The position numbers were made by a program, and so were the translations under genes. This document shows, piece after piece, positions 12,498-25,700 of a stretch of 64,000 nt of DNA. This DNA comes from Notamacropus eugenii (lineage: Eukaryota; Chordata; Mammalia; Diprotodontia; Macropodidae). The stretch lies in assembly GCF_028372415.1 (NCBI RefSeq), contig NC_092873.1:355164128-355228127 (forward strand), written 5' to 3'. Each line of letters opens with the position of its first letter. Position 1 is the first letter of the stretch. Under the pieces are notes generated by a model. That model was not told the DNA's origin. It was given only the letters and a program-made list of their open reading frames with translations, and ran no database searches.

Positions 12498-12715
12498 CAG
12501 TGGTTCTTAACCTAAGGGTCAGTGGCCTCCCATTGGTAGGTTTGTGAAATTATATGGGGGGAAAATTAGATTTTTATTTCAAAGTAATTGATTTTCTTTG
12601 TTATTCCACATATTTTATTTTGTGCATTTCAAAACATTATTGTGAGAAGGGATCCATAGGCTCCACCAAACTGCCAAAAGGGGCCTGTGATTAGAAAAAT
12701 TTGATAAACCTTGAC
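12498..12715. mobile_element. hAT (Charlie-like) non-autonomous element
   Basis: Begins cagtggttcttaacctaagg, the hAT/Charlie-type terminus. Towards its end it has 'gggatccataggctccacca', typical of the mammalian non-autonomous copies in which the right end is the inverse of the left. The far terminus (gataaaccttg) is degraded. Confidence 0.65.
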
Positions 12716-15604
12716 CAAGATAAACTCAATGGCCCCTTCCAGCTCTGACATTCTGTGAGTCTGAAGTTTATAGGAACACAGATCTCAGGAGCTCTCCAGT
12801 TCAACCCTTTCATTTTTCAGATGAGAATACTGAGGCCCAGGGAGGTTAAGTGACTTACTCAGGGTTGCAGGTATCAGAAGTGGAATTTGAATCCAGCTCC
12901 TCTGATCCCATTGCTTTCCTTCTCCATTGTAGGATGTTAAAACTTCCAACACTCCCCTTCTTGCCTTCAATTCCCGCTAACAAATTGAGTGTCAAATCTG
13001 CAGCCATCTCAGGCGGACTCGTTCTCGCCCTGCTTTTATGACACTCTGCCAGTGCTAGGGAGGGGTGGCCGGCTTGTACCAGAGACTGTCACAGGGACCT
13101 TAGCAGTAGGCTGGCTGAGCTGGGGGCCAGAGGGCTTACTGCTTCTCAGAGGGGTGAGCGAGAGGCAGACTGTCTCTAGCACCCCAGCACTCCCCCCTTG
13201 CCTTTCCTCTGTTCGTATGAAAAACACAGATTGATCTAAGAAGGCTACTGCAAAAACTAGGCTTGTGCCCACTGAACTGCCCATGTAACAAATTGGGGCA
13301 AGTTATATTAAAATTCTAAAGAGTGCTCCGATAATAGAGCAAAAACAGCCAGCTTCTGCCCTTGCTATCTTTCTCTGTCCTGCCTCCCTTGGCCTAGTGG
13401 AAAGAGTAGAGTAGGTCAGAAGGAAGCCTTAGGGATCTATGAGCTCTGTTTGCAGACTGAGAATTCAGTTGTTCCTGACTTCAGAGAACCTTAGAACGTC
13501 AGGGCTGGTAGTCCTTAGAGATAAGTTCAAACCTCTTAGTTTACAGAGGAGGCCACTGAGGAGGAATGACATGCCTAAGGACACAGCTTGGTGACAGAAT
13601 CCAGACCAGAAGCATGATTCTCTGAAGATCTTGGATTTCCTGAGTTCCAAGCCACGTCTCTACCTGCCTAAAAAGATTGGAACCCAGTACTCAAGAAAGG
13701 GAGTCAGGGCCTTGAAATGATAGAAACTCCTTTCTCTGACTTTTGGCCAGCCCTCCCCACCCCCCAATTCTTTCTACATTTTTTTAAGGCACAGTATTTG
13801 ATTCTCCAGTTGCTTACATTTCCTCCTCCAGTCTTATCTCTGACATCCTACCCCCTCCTCATTCTTCCCCCTCCCCTCCTTTGTGTCTCGCTTTTCCTGG
13901 GTTTATCTGGGGGTGTGAGTGAGTGTTGATGCTATACTATCTCATGCCCAACCTGTTGTCATTTGTATTTGCTCTTGAAGGGAGGGGGGAGGGAAGGGAA
14001 AATGAGGAAGAAAAAGTGACTTTGAAGGAAAGAAGACATACACAGAGAGACATACATACAGAGTTAGTTTAGAGGAGAGACTTAGAGATAAAAGAAAAAG
14101 AGACAGATCTGAGAAGCAGAGAGATAAAGAGGAGGAATACGTACTTAGACACAGATGAAGGAGGAGAGGAAGGAGATGATGAGGAGAAATGTGATGAGAG
14201 AAGGAGGCATGATGAGAGGAGAGACATGGAGGAAGCAGAAAGGAGAAGCGGATGTAGTAAAGACAGAGAGATGTTAGCAAGTGCCATGCTCCCTGGAGCT
14301 TCCTCTTTCAAAGGGAGTGAAGGATGCACATTTATCAATGTTCTGATGCTCACCAGTCATCATGTCTTCCATCCTAGATGTTGCACACACACCCCCCCTC
14401 AACAAATTAGTACAGCCCCATGGATAATGGAACCCCAACTCAGGATAAAATCACTCCCTGGGAAGCTTTCTCTGTCAGTGGGAAGAAGCATTTTTGAGCA
14501 GGGTACAAATGACCACCTTGTTCTCCCTTGGGGATAGGACTCCTGGGTCCCATTCTTAGAAGCCACAGAAACACACATGTCCCAACAGCAAAACTGCCTT
14601 TTGCCTACTCCCACTCCCCGCAGTGCTGCCCATGCTCCCCATATGTATGTAGACTGAGCTTGCTTTTAATGCAAAGAGATATTTGGGCAGGGGGATAGGA
14701 TGAAGAGTTGGCTTCCAGGTTTTCCTGAGGGGCTTGGGGATGTCAGTTCCCCTGATTACCTTGGGAGAGCTTCAGTGGTTTTTAAAAATCTGAGATCTTT
14801 TAAGGACAGAATCACTCTTACTGGTTGGCGCAGAGTTAGATGTGGTCTTGCTCAGAGACCAGGGTACAGACAAGCTCACTTGTCCAAAGCACCTCCCCAA
14901 CCCAATATCACATGATAGATTATTGAGGGTGAGGGAGATGCAGGGATATAGTAGAGAAAGGGGAGAAGCAGACCCTGATTAATCTCATGTAACAGGCCAG
15001 TTGCTTGTGTCTCTGTTGTCACCTTAACTACCTCGAGTGGCCCTGACGATAAATGAGCTTTTAGAATAAGTTTGTTTGGCTCCTGCACCCTGAGATCAGG
15101 AGCAGAAAATCCAGTTTCCCCCTTCCCTCCTACAAGGAGATCCTCAGTGTGGTCATTGTAGTCCCTCACTTGTGATTCATCAGACTCCATCCCTTTGGAA
15201 GGAGGTGGAACAGAGATGGTTTCAGGAAAAGTGAGGGAGAAATGGAAAGAAGAGGTTGTAGCATATCTTTCTAGCCTGACCACTTACCAAAGAACATTAT
15301 TTGAATTGAATCCCAGCACCCCTCAATCTCTGATCTTCCCCATTTACAGCCCCCTAAACAATTAAAGAGTTGAAGGTAGGGATATCAGAGAAAGGGAAGG
15401 AGCATCAGACTTCTTTCTGGAGTTATTGCATTCTGGGATCTCTAAGGAGATCATAGACCACGGGTGGGGAACCTGCAACCTCGAGGCCACTCCAGTCATA
15501 GACAATAGCTAGATATTGAGCTGATGATTCAACCTGTCTGAGCCTAAGTTTCCAAATTAGCAAAATGAGGTAATAGTACCTGCAGTACCCAAGAGGCCTT
15601 AGGG

Positions 15605-15830
15605 CACATCTGATGGAATGTTGGATCTGGACTCAGGAAGACCTGGGCTTGAATGCCCCTTCCTCCAAACACTTAACAGCTGTCAACCCCAATTTCCTCA
15701 CCTATAAAATGGAGGTAATAATGGTCCTTACTTTACAGGGCTGCTATGTGTCTCAAAGGAGATAATTAAAGGAGTAAAACCCTTTGCAAAAAAAAGTGCT
15801 ACATAAACATGAGCCCCTGCTCAATGCCTT
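15605..15830 (+). mobile_element. MIR/THER1-type SINE
   Basis: Sense-oriented blocks 'ggactcaggaagacctgggc', 'cccaatttcctcacctataa', then an internal A run and 'gtgctacataaacatgagc'. Weaker MIR-like sequence immediately upstream, at about 15500-15600, may belong to an older copy. Confidence 0.7.
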
Positions 15831-16788
15831 CTTCACAATGCACTACTGTATGTGAGAGTGCTTTGGAAATAGAAAACTCTAAGAAAATGTTGAGTGGTCG
15901 TGGTGATGTTATCAGTGCCTTGGATTGGGGCTCCATGGTGCACCATGCCCCACATCCTTGTTGTTTCTCAGGCTAGATCTTGGGGATGTGTATGCTGCTT
16001 CTGACTCCCTCCTCAAGAATCAGGGAAGCAACCACAGGTAGTAGGGAGGGAGGCAAACGATATCTTCCACCTCTACCCTCACCACCAACTGTTAGCAAGT
16101 TGGTCCTGCTCTCGTGATGATCTTTACCCACATAAAGAATTAAAGAATTCTCTGAGAAGTGTCCTCCCTCCACCCAGTCCCCATCTCCCCCCCACCCCCA
16201 GAGTTGCCAGGAGAGAGGGGGAAGGGAATGTGGCTTTGTCCTCAGCAAACAAAGAACAGAGCTTGGGCTCCCTCCTCCTAGGGAGGGGGCCAGGCTGTTG
16301 GCAGAGCACAACAGCCTGGCCGGCATTGGGCTGGACTGGACTCTTGGGAGTGCCCCAGGAAGGGATTGGATAGTGAGTATGGAGAAGAGGAGGCTCAGAT
16401 CTCAAGGGACAACCGTGGGGGTGAGGATGGGTGTGGGCCAGTAGTTTGCTAAAAAAGAAAAAGATTCTAAAAGTCTAGGGACTTGGATCGGATAATTACA
16501 CAGTTGCTGTGAATTTGGGGAGGGGAGGGGACTCTAGAAGACTATAATGGAAGGAGGAGGGTCTGGCAAGCTGTGTGGGAGAAGGGTTGTTGGGAGCAGA
16601 GGGACATAGAACTAGGGGCCATTTAATGGGGAATCTACAGGTGCCAAGGCCCCAGATTTGGGTCCCAAACACTGCCCATCCCAATAGATCATTCTTGCTC
16701 TTTCTAGCATCTCCCCCCTTCACCTTTACAGATACATTGCTGAAAGTTCTTCCTCCCCTCCAGTGAGGGGAGAGGAAGTCCCACCAGG

Positions 16789-19700
16789 ATGACCAAGCTG
16801 CCTGTTAACTCATCAAGGGACTTGGAGCAAAGTCTTCCTGCTGTGGCCTCCTTGAGCTCCTCACTGCCCAGAAGCCAGAGTTTCCAGCCATCCTTCTTCC
16901 CACGCCTTCCAGAGAACCGCAGGGCCATTTCGGACGTCCGCCGAACCTTCTGCCTCTTTGTCACCTTCGACCTGCTGTTCATTGCTCTGCTCTGGATCAT
17001 TGAGCTGAATGTACGTGGGTGTGCCTAGTCCCTGGGACAGACATACCCCTCTAGGCTTCGGCTAACCTTCTTTAAAATGAGGGTGGGATAGAAGTGGAGA
17101 TTGTCAATGCCCCCCTGCCCCATGTCCTATCTCTAATATTCTTTGATTCTAGATTTGAATCCTGATGTAGTTGACAATTTGCTTTGTGACCTTGGAGTCT
17201 CTGGACTTTAATCTGTCGACAGTGAGAGAGCATTTTCCCCCCCTTCTTTCTCCCATCCCACAGAAAGGCTTAAGGATAAAATGAAAGAACAGAGGCAAAG
17301 TATCTTAGAAAGTAAAAAGGTTGTGTGGTGTAGAGAGTGCTGGGTCAGGAGGCGGGCAGTCTACAAATTGCCTCTGCCCCCTTGTGCACATCATCCTTTG
17401 GACCTCAGTTTCCTCCTCTGTAAAACGGGAGTGTCAGACCTTCAGGTCCCCTTCAGTTCACTTCTTCTGTGGTTCTTTGGTTCCCTGACTCTGAATTCCA
17501 ATTCTGTGCTTCTCCTCTCACCCCTCTTTTCAGTGATCATCATCCTTCTCTCCAGGGAAACTTCCATCAGTCCAGACTTTGTTAGATTCCATCTTCCCCA
17601 AGACGGAGGAATGGACTAAACTCAGTTCATTTTCATAGTGACTGCCACCTTCAGCAGACATTTTCCAAGTGCCCTCTGCATGCAAGGCCCAGTTCTAGGC
17701 TCTGGGAACACAGCTTATACTCTGGCAGGTACTTACCAGAGTTCCAACTTGACTTTACATACACTAGTCACAATGATAACTTTCACTAGCAGCCTGTCTA
17801 GGAGAGGTGAAGTGTGTGACCCAGGCCATAGATATTCCTGTGGGCGAGGCTGGGCTGGGAAAGGCTTCATGGAGGAAGCTAGGCTTTCAAAGATGAACAG
17901 GTTTTCACCATGCAGAAGAAGAGGCCAAGCATTTCAGGCAGAGGAAGGAGAGTGATAAGACAGGAAGTCAGGCATGGACATGATGTGTCTGGCAGACAAC
18001 AGAGTAATTTTTTATTATTTGTGTAATAGGCTAGAGTAGGGTTAGACTAAACTGGAAAGGTAGGTTGGGACCAGATTGTAAAGAGCTAGAAGTACCAGAC
18101 AGAGTCATTTAGAGATATCTTGGAGGCAGCTTGGAGGTGTTTGAATAGAGGCTAATTTGCTGAGAACTGTGCTTTAGTCTGATGGGAGTGGATGGTCTAG
18201 ATTTTCCTAAGGTAAACCTAGAAGCAGGATGACCTACGAGGGTAGACCACTAATCCTGGTAGGATTTTACAGTCCCCAAGCCTGTCTTGGGACAGGTTAA
18301 GATTGGAGACAGAGATTTTAAGAGTTAGGAAGTTGGAACAGCTGTTAGAGATGGGGACGGAGAGGTTTCTGAGGCCCCCAGGAGAAAAGTTGGTTCCTCA
18401 GAGGCCACAGGCTAGTTAATGACAGGGCCAGGATTAGAACCCAGGTCCCCGTATTTCAGATCTACCATCAGCACAGAGGGTAAAAAACAGACAAAACCAG
18501 AAAATAAAAGGATTTCTCTGAAGGGTCAGCAGGCAGAGTCCCAGGAGCAGCCGTAGTTTCTGGGTTTGAGGAGGAAGAAGATTCAGAGAAGCACGAGGAG
18601 AATAATACCACTGCTTTCAGTTCTTGTAGCACTTGGCAGTTTTCAGAGTCCCTCCACATGTGATTTCGTTTGTATCTCACAACCACCTTGTGAGGTAAGC
18701 AGGGCCTATGGTACTCTCATTTCTACAGAGGGAACTGAAGCCTACAAAGGCAAAGTGCCTTACCCAAGGTCGTAGAACTTGTAAGCAGGTTAGAACCCAG
18801 GCATCCTAACTCCCAGGCCGTTGCTTTGTCCACTGTGCCACAGAGGGCATTGCTGGTGGGGGCAGCTGCCTTCTTTCTTGCACTAGCTGCCTCATTTGAA
18901 TTGTGGTGGCCAGGTTCTACCATGCTCAGACAGTTGGGCTCTAATCATTCCTGGATTGCCCTCCATATGCCCCCTCTCTCATACTCACTTTCTAGTCTAG
19001 ATATCTTAGCCAGAATTAGAGAGGGCTCCATCTCCTCAAAGTCCTTTTCTCATGGAAAGGGGAATACTGACTGTATTAAACTACATGTATGTGGTTGGGG
19101 ATAAGGGAGAAGTACAACACAACTATTTATTCCTTCATCCTGGCCAACCAGGCAGAGTGATGGATTCTCTCCATTAGATGCAAATCTAATCAGCTGATTT
19201 ACCACCTGGGGCTCTGTCTGACACCACTACCCAATACCCTTTCTCTTCCCATCCCCTGCCCTCAAGCCCCCTCTGACTCCCTAGATGGATTGTTGGCTGG
19301 GAAGATGGAGGGATATTAAGTTATGCAAATATTGTGTTCAACGAGATCTGATCCATGTCCTTCTGTATGAGAGGTGGACCTAAGAATCATGCCTCCTACG
19401 TCCTTATAGGGGAAGGAAGGCTGTGCAGATCTCCTTATCCCTGTCTCTGTTCTGTCCACACGTCAATCTTGTGTAATTCTCACATATACAAACTCAGAGG
19501 TTGCTTAAACTTGCTTCTGCCAGTCGGGGTTGCCTTGGAAACAAAAGTCCCCAGCCTGCCACCAACTTCTCCTTCCACTCTCCCTCCCTTGGAGCTGAGT
19601 GACCCTGGAGCCATAAGTTCTTGGATTTGAGTTGTCCAGAACTGCTTGCCTGTTCTATGAGCCTACTTCATGCTTCAGAAACATGGATATAAGTAGAGCT

Positions 19701-22700
19701 AGGGAACCTGGAACCTAGAGGCCACATGTGGCCTTGAGGCCAAAGGTTCCCCACCCCAGGTCCAGGTTTTATGTCAGGTGTCATAGAGGGGATTTAGAAT
19801 TCACTAATCTGCTCACACCACAAGTTTCTTTTGCCCATTGACATTTTTGGCAGAAGACAAAGCCTTGAGGGGTTGGGGGATGAGCGGGGGGCAAGGGAAC
19901 CAGTCCTGGTTCGGCCAGTTCACCCTCTCCTTCTCTGTTATTCACTCCCAGACAAAGACGGGCATCAAGAAGAATCTAGAGGAAGAGATCATCAACTACA
20001 GCTTCAAAACCTCCTTCTTTGATATTTTTGTGAGTGGCCCAGATGTGGAGGAGGCAGCTGTTGGCAGCTTTCAGAGCATTCTTCGGTTTTTCTTCTCCCT
20101 CTCCCCTTATTCCTTTTCACTCAGCATTTTTCCTCCCAGTCTGATGGGGGGAAACACCTAGCCCCTGCCCCTGGGAAGCTCCCAGCCTCTTGGGGAAGAC
20201 ATACAGAGCCTTCCCCAAGCACGTAAACACATGGTGGTTGGGTGAGGTGTGCTCTTTAAGGGCCAAGGTCTCTCCTGGAGTGGACAGGCTTTGTTTGGGA
20301 AAGCTGCTGAAAGGAAGTGTGTGGCTCCAACCCCTTAGTTCCATGGAAGGAGAGAGTCAATCAGATTTACCCGGGAAGTGAGAGAGGATTCATTTCCAGT
20401 TTGAGTGTAAGCTCCCATGGTTGGGGATGGGCACCATGTCCAATCCTGTATTACCTGGAATACCAAGTACAGGACTGGGATGCATGTTGCCCACTCATCT
20501 AATATGTGAATGTTGATTGAATTTCCTTTATCCATGGCCCCCTCCCCCAGCTTCTAGCCTTCTTTCGGTTTTCGGGGCTGCTGATGGGCTACGCTGTGCT
20601 GAGGCTTCGACACTGGTGGGTGATCGCGGTAAGATGTCAAGCCCCATGCCCAGTCCATGTTGAGGAGCCCCTCCGCGGAATACATTGCCCCATTTGACAT
20701 TGTGGGAATGGGAGAACATGTGGAAGAGGGGCCTGAAGTCCTGGCTTCTCTTCTCCCTGTTCTGACCAGATTACCACACTTGTGTCCAGTGCCTTCCTCA
20801 TTGTCAAGGTCATCCTCTCTCAGGTCAGTGATCCTAGATGGAGTTTGTGGGGAAAGGGATGAGAATCTTGGAGAGGAAGAGGTTTGGAAATATGCCCCTT
20901 ATTGTCAGGGATGCTATATTAGGGACTCTGGTGGAACGTGGACAAAGGATGCCTTCCAGTGGTTCAGTCCAACTGAACTCATTATGTCCTTTCTCTTTGT
21001 ATAGTTATATTTGAGTAAATTGGGGTTGGGGTCCTGTCCCAATCATCTCCAGAGAAGGAAATTCCTCCTCTATCCCGTCCCTTTCCTGAAGCCTCTACGA
21101 TTTCAGGAATCCCTCTCCCTTAGGTCCAACCAAAGTCACTCCTGCTGTAGTAGCTGCCCATCTCCCACTGTGGAGAGTAAGCAGAGGGCTCCTGAGCTGT
21201 TGAGATCAGGGAAAGGGCCCATCCTCACACACATGCACAGCGGGCCAGCTTTGGCCTTCCCAGGGGTAGAGCATTGGGGGTGGGGCGGCACACCCCTCAC
21301 CAAGCCCAGCTGCCTCTCCCCAGCTGCTCAGCAAAGGCGCCTTTGGCTACGTGCTCCCCATCATTTCCTTCGTCATCGCCTGGCTGGAAACCTGGTTTTT
21401 TGACTTCAAGGTCTTGACACAGGAGGCAGAGGAGGAGCGATGTGAGTTCCATGAGGAGGAAGCAGAATGGAATGGGGCGAGCCCTAAATTGAAGTCCCAG
21501 GACCTGAAGCTTAGTTCTGCCCCTTTCTACCTGGGTCATCTTGGCCAATCACTTTTACATTTCCAGGCCTTAGTTTCCTCATCTTTCAGTGAGGAGAGTG
21601 GACTAGACTATGTGTAAGGTTGCTTCTTGCTCTAAATCCTATGACCCAGTGATTGGCAGGGCCAAGGGGAAAGTGTCTTGGGGAAGAGTGCTGTGCCTAT
21701 GGAGAAAATCCTTCTGGTGCTTGTGAGAAGTCCAGGAACAAATGGAAAAGTCTTGGGATTTTTCTCCCAAGTGTCTCAGCTGATGACCTCTCACCAGTGG
21801 CTGTCAGACTCCCAGTTTTCCTTATGTCTGGAGTCTTCTTTCCCTTGTCATTTTGCTTGTCACTGTCACCCTGGGATAGGTAAAAAAAAATATGACAGGT
21901 GTGGCCCCTGAGCCAGCCCTATAAATCCCAGGAGACATGCTTTTCCATGGATAGATCTGGGGGTTAGCGCTGTGCTGAAGGGAGGATGGGGAGGGCACTC
22001 CAGGAAAGGGAACAAAGCATCTGTGGATCTATCCCCCAGGGTATCTGGCTGCCCAAGCTGCTGCTGTCCGAGGCCCCCTGCTCTTCCCTGGGGCCTTGTC
22101 TGAAGGCCAGTTCTATTCTCCTCCAGAGTCATTTGCAGGTGAGTCATGTAGCTTCTCCCCACTTTCCTCCTCTAGCCCTCCTGGAGATGGGGTGAGAAGG
22201 AAGCTGGCCTTCAGTCATTGGATCTGTGTGGAAATGGGAGGGCAAAGGAAGGAAGAGAGGCAATCTTAGGGTTCCTCTTTCAGATTCCAGACGGAGAGGG
22301 CTTCTCTCCCACATACAGATATATGGAAGCCCTCTTCCCCCCCTTACATTGATCCCTCTCTCCACTTGGCTTCTTTAGGATCTGACAATGAATCTGATGA
22401 TGAAGGAGCTGGGAGGAAAGGCTTCTCTAGCCAGGTATTCATCATTCCCTTCTCCAACAACCCCAGACCTGGCCCTTTAGAATAGTGACCTTGAGGAAAA
22501 GGGTCACTTGTCTTTGAGAGAGACAGATTAAGAAGGGGCTTTAGACAAGAGGTCTTGGGTCAAAAATATCTGTTCCTTTTCAGCCTGAGCAGTACTAGGG
22601 GTGGGGGGGGGATTCAGATAAAAGAGGTTGCATGGAGGGGGCAGAGGGGGCTGGGGTGATGGGGCTAGAATCCGTAACTGGATTGTAGTCATTGACGTCT

Positions 22701-25700
22701 GTTGAGGGAAACATAGGAAAGAATGAAGAGAAGCAAGGTGGGTGGGATCTGTCTTAGAGAGGGAGAATGAGGAGTAATGCTGGGAGACAGGAAACTGTGC
22801 TTCCTTATAGATGCTAGGCCCCCTTCCTCTTCCCATACCCCTCCTCCCCACCTGCCTCTTCTAGGGCGGGAGGGGGAAGGGAGAACGTTGTGTGGACCTG
22901 TTTGAGTAATGCCCACATGGATTGTACTAGGATCGGGAGTATATCCAGCAGGGGAAGGAAGCCATGGAGGTGGTGGATCAGATCCTGGCTCAAGAGGAGA
23001 ATTGGAAGTTTGAAAAGAATAACGTGAGCCCAAAGCTAGCCCTGGCTTTGTGAGGTGGGAGCAATGGGGGAGCTGCCCGTGAAAAGTAGACCGGCAGTGG
23101 TGGCACAGGATTGCTAGTTTAAGGCTGAATTCTTGCCCCAGAAAAGCAGATCCATGCCTCCCCTCTGGGTCTTGGAGGGACTGATGCTCTCTGTGATCCC
23201 CAGGTTGGATTCCAGCCTTCCCTCCCTTTCCTCTGTGATGTCATAGGAAGAGGCAGAGTAATCCTCTGCTGACTCTTGTGGAGTGTCCCAGCTGTTGTCA
23301 CTGGGCCAGGGATGTTATCTCCATGCCAGGGCCTTGCCATCACCCCAGCCCTCTCTGCCTTCCCTTCCTTAATCCCCTTCTTCTCTCAGCCCTGTGACAG
23401 TCATCCTCAGCTACCCTGCCCCTCATTGCTGCCTTCTCTCTCCAACTTCCTTTCCTCTCTCTACACCAGGAGTATGGGGACACAGTGTACACTATTGAAA
23501 TTCCTTTCCATGGCAAGACCTTCATCCTCAAGGTGAGATGTGATCCAAGTTGCAGCCCCACCCCTAAACATACAACTGGCATACATCTAGTACCTGCCAG
23601 ACCACCCGGCGTTGCAGAGATCATCTGATCAGTGATCCCAAAAGAAGGTCCTTGCTGTCCCCAGATATTTGAGGGGCTGTCATGTGGAAGGAGGCTTGGC
23701 TTTGTTCTCCTTGGCCCTAAAAAGCATAGCCAGGATCAGTGAATGGAAGGTGTAGAGAGGTGGATTTCAGGCTAATTAAGGGAAAGCCCCCTCACAAAAA
23801 GAGTTGTCCCAAAGTGAAAAGGGCTGCTTCAGGAGGTAGTGAGTTTCCTGTCCCCTAGCAGTTGTCAGGCAGACTCTGGGTAACTACTTGGAAGTTGGGA
23901 GGATAGGGATGGTAACAGGGATTTCTGCTTAGCTCTGGATTGGACTGAATGACCTCCCAAGCCCTTCCTGGTTCTGAAATCCTATCAAGAAGAAAGTACA
24001 GAAGCAAGTAAGGGGGCCTTTGAGATTCCCAGATGGGAGGGATCAAGAGATGGGCCACTGGGGCTGCTTAAGCAGGGCCATGGCTTTCCTGCCCCTGGGG
24101 CTGAGAGGCAGGTTAGCCAGCTGTGTGCTTGCCTTTGCCTCTCCATCAGGCATTCCTGCAGTGTCCAGCTGAGCTAGTGTACCAGGAGGTCATCCTGCAG
24201 CCTGAGAAAATGGTCCTGTGGAACAAGACTGTGAATGCTTGCCAGGTGCGTCTGCCAAGGGGCTGTCTTCACCCAGACCTCCAAGTCTCTCCGCTGACCA
24301 GGGGACCTGGGACTGCTCACCTTCCAAGAAGGAAACTTACCCGGATTAGTAGAGGGGAACATTGAAGTTCTGGGGTAGGAATGGAGGGAAGGTGCCTTGG
24401 TTCCTGATCTGTGATGGAACCAGAGGCACTGGGACCCCTGCCCTCCCTCCACAGCCTCCTCTCAGTACCAAAATGCTGAGCCCCTAGGTCATGCCTAGTA
24501 GAGGGTCAAATTGATTGTCTCCTGAACCACAGATCCTTCATCGAGTGGAAGACAACACTCTTATCACCTATGATGTATCTTCAGGGGCCGCAGGAGGGGT
24601 GGTCTCCCCCAGGTAAAGGCTGCTGCCCTACCTTTCTTCCTAATTCTCACATTCTCTCACACTTTCTACTTCTCTCCTTCCCCATCCCCCACTTCTCCCT
24701 GCTCCCTCCCCATCTCTCTTCTCTTCCTCTGTCTCTTCTATCCCACCCCCAATTCTGACTGCTCCTGCTGCAGCCATTATCTTTCTGCTTTCTTGGGGTG
24801 TGATCTCATCTTAAACTTAATCTCTTACTTCCTTTATTCTCCCAGGGACTTTGTGAATGTGCGTAGAATTGAGAGGCGGAGAGACAGATACCTCTCCTCA
24901 GGCATTGCTACCACCCACTTTGCCAAGCCCCCACTTCACAAATATGTCAGGTGAGGCCCTCAAGGTCATTTCAGCCAGTCCTTTCTCTGAGCAGAATGGC
25001 TCCATCCCCAGATGTGTCTCAGCAGGAACTTTAGGGCAACTTGTATGGTGTTAATGTCCTTTAAATGCCCCCCAGTCCCTGCCCTGTGTTCATGTTCCCA
25101 AACCTTCTGCACGTCACTGGATCAACCACTAAGCTGCTTAATGCCTCTGGGCACTCTCCACTGGTCACTGTGGGCACAGTTGCTGGAGCCCAGCAATGAG
25201 AGGAATGATTGAGGGAAGTCAGGAATCCTGTCTGTGGAGTCTAGAGTAGGCAGCTCCCTAGGGAGGGCAGAAGAGGGGTGGACAAACACTGCCATTGGGC
25301 ACCCAGAGAGGGCAGGAGAAGGGAGGACAGACACTGCTGTTGGATACCCAGAGAGGTCAGGAGAGGGAAGGACAAACACCACCATCAGGCCCCTGGGGGA
25401 GGGGGGGCAGCTGCAAAAAGAAAGGGGAGGGCTTCGGAGACAGGAGGCTGTTCTCAGCTGTGTGACTTGCAGGTGGCTCCTTCATGACCTTGAGCATCTC
25501 TCTGTCTCTTTATGAAGCTCCAAAGCTGCCAGAAGTGAGGAGGGCATAATCTTCCACTGTCAACCATTCTGAGCTGTCCTCACACTTTCACTTAGATATC
25601 CCTCCTTCACATTAAGCCCTTGTGTTACTCCTATCTCTTATTTCAGTCCCTACAGTGAGGGAGCAAACAGCTCTAGTTCCGAGTCCACCTGCCCCCTCCA

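Larger units (their letters stand above)
7343..16763 (+). other. STARD3: STARD3 intron 1
   Basis: About 9.4 kb without a recognisable exon. Repeats seen: MIR or THER1 SINE at about 11795-11960 (+), a hAT-like element at 12498-12715, MIR antisense at about 12770-12930 and 13478-13640, purine-rich sequence at about 13980-14250, a hAT-end fragment at 15461-15495, and MIR/THER1 at about 15605-15830 (+). The rest is unremarkable. The open frames present have no family resemblance. Confidence 0.7.

Noticed and set aside
13942-14353. Ser/Leu-rich minus-strand open frames
   Set aside because: Purine-rich low-complexity DNA on + gives Ser/Leu/Phe-rich translations on -. No domain is visible.
25256-25390. 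Possible CRISPR-like array
   Set aside because: Units are joined directly with no distinct spacers, and the host is a mammal. It is a minisatellite.
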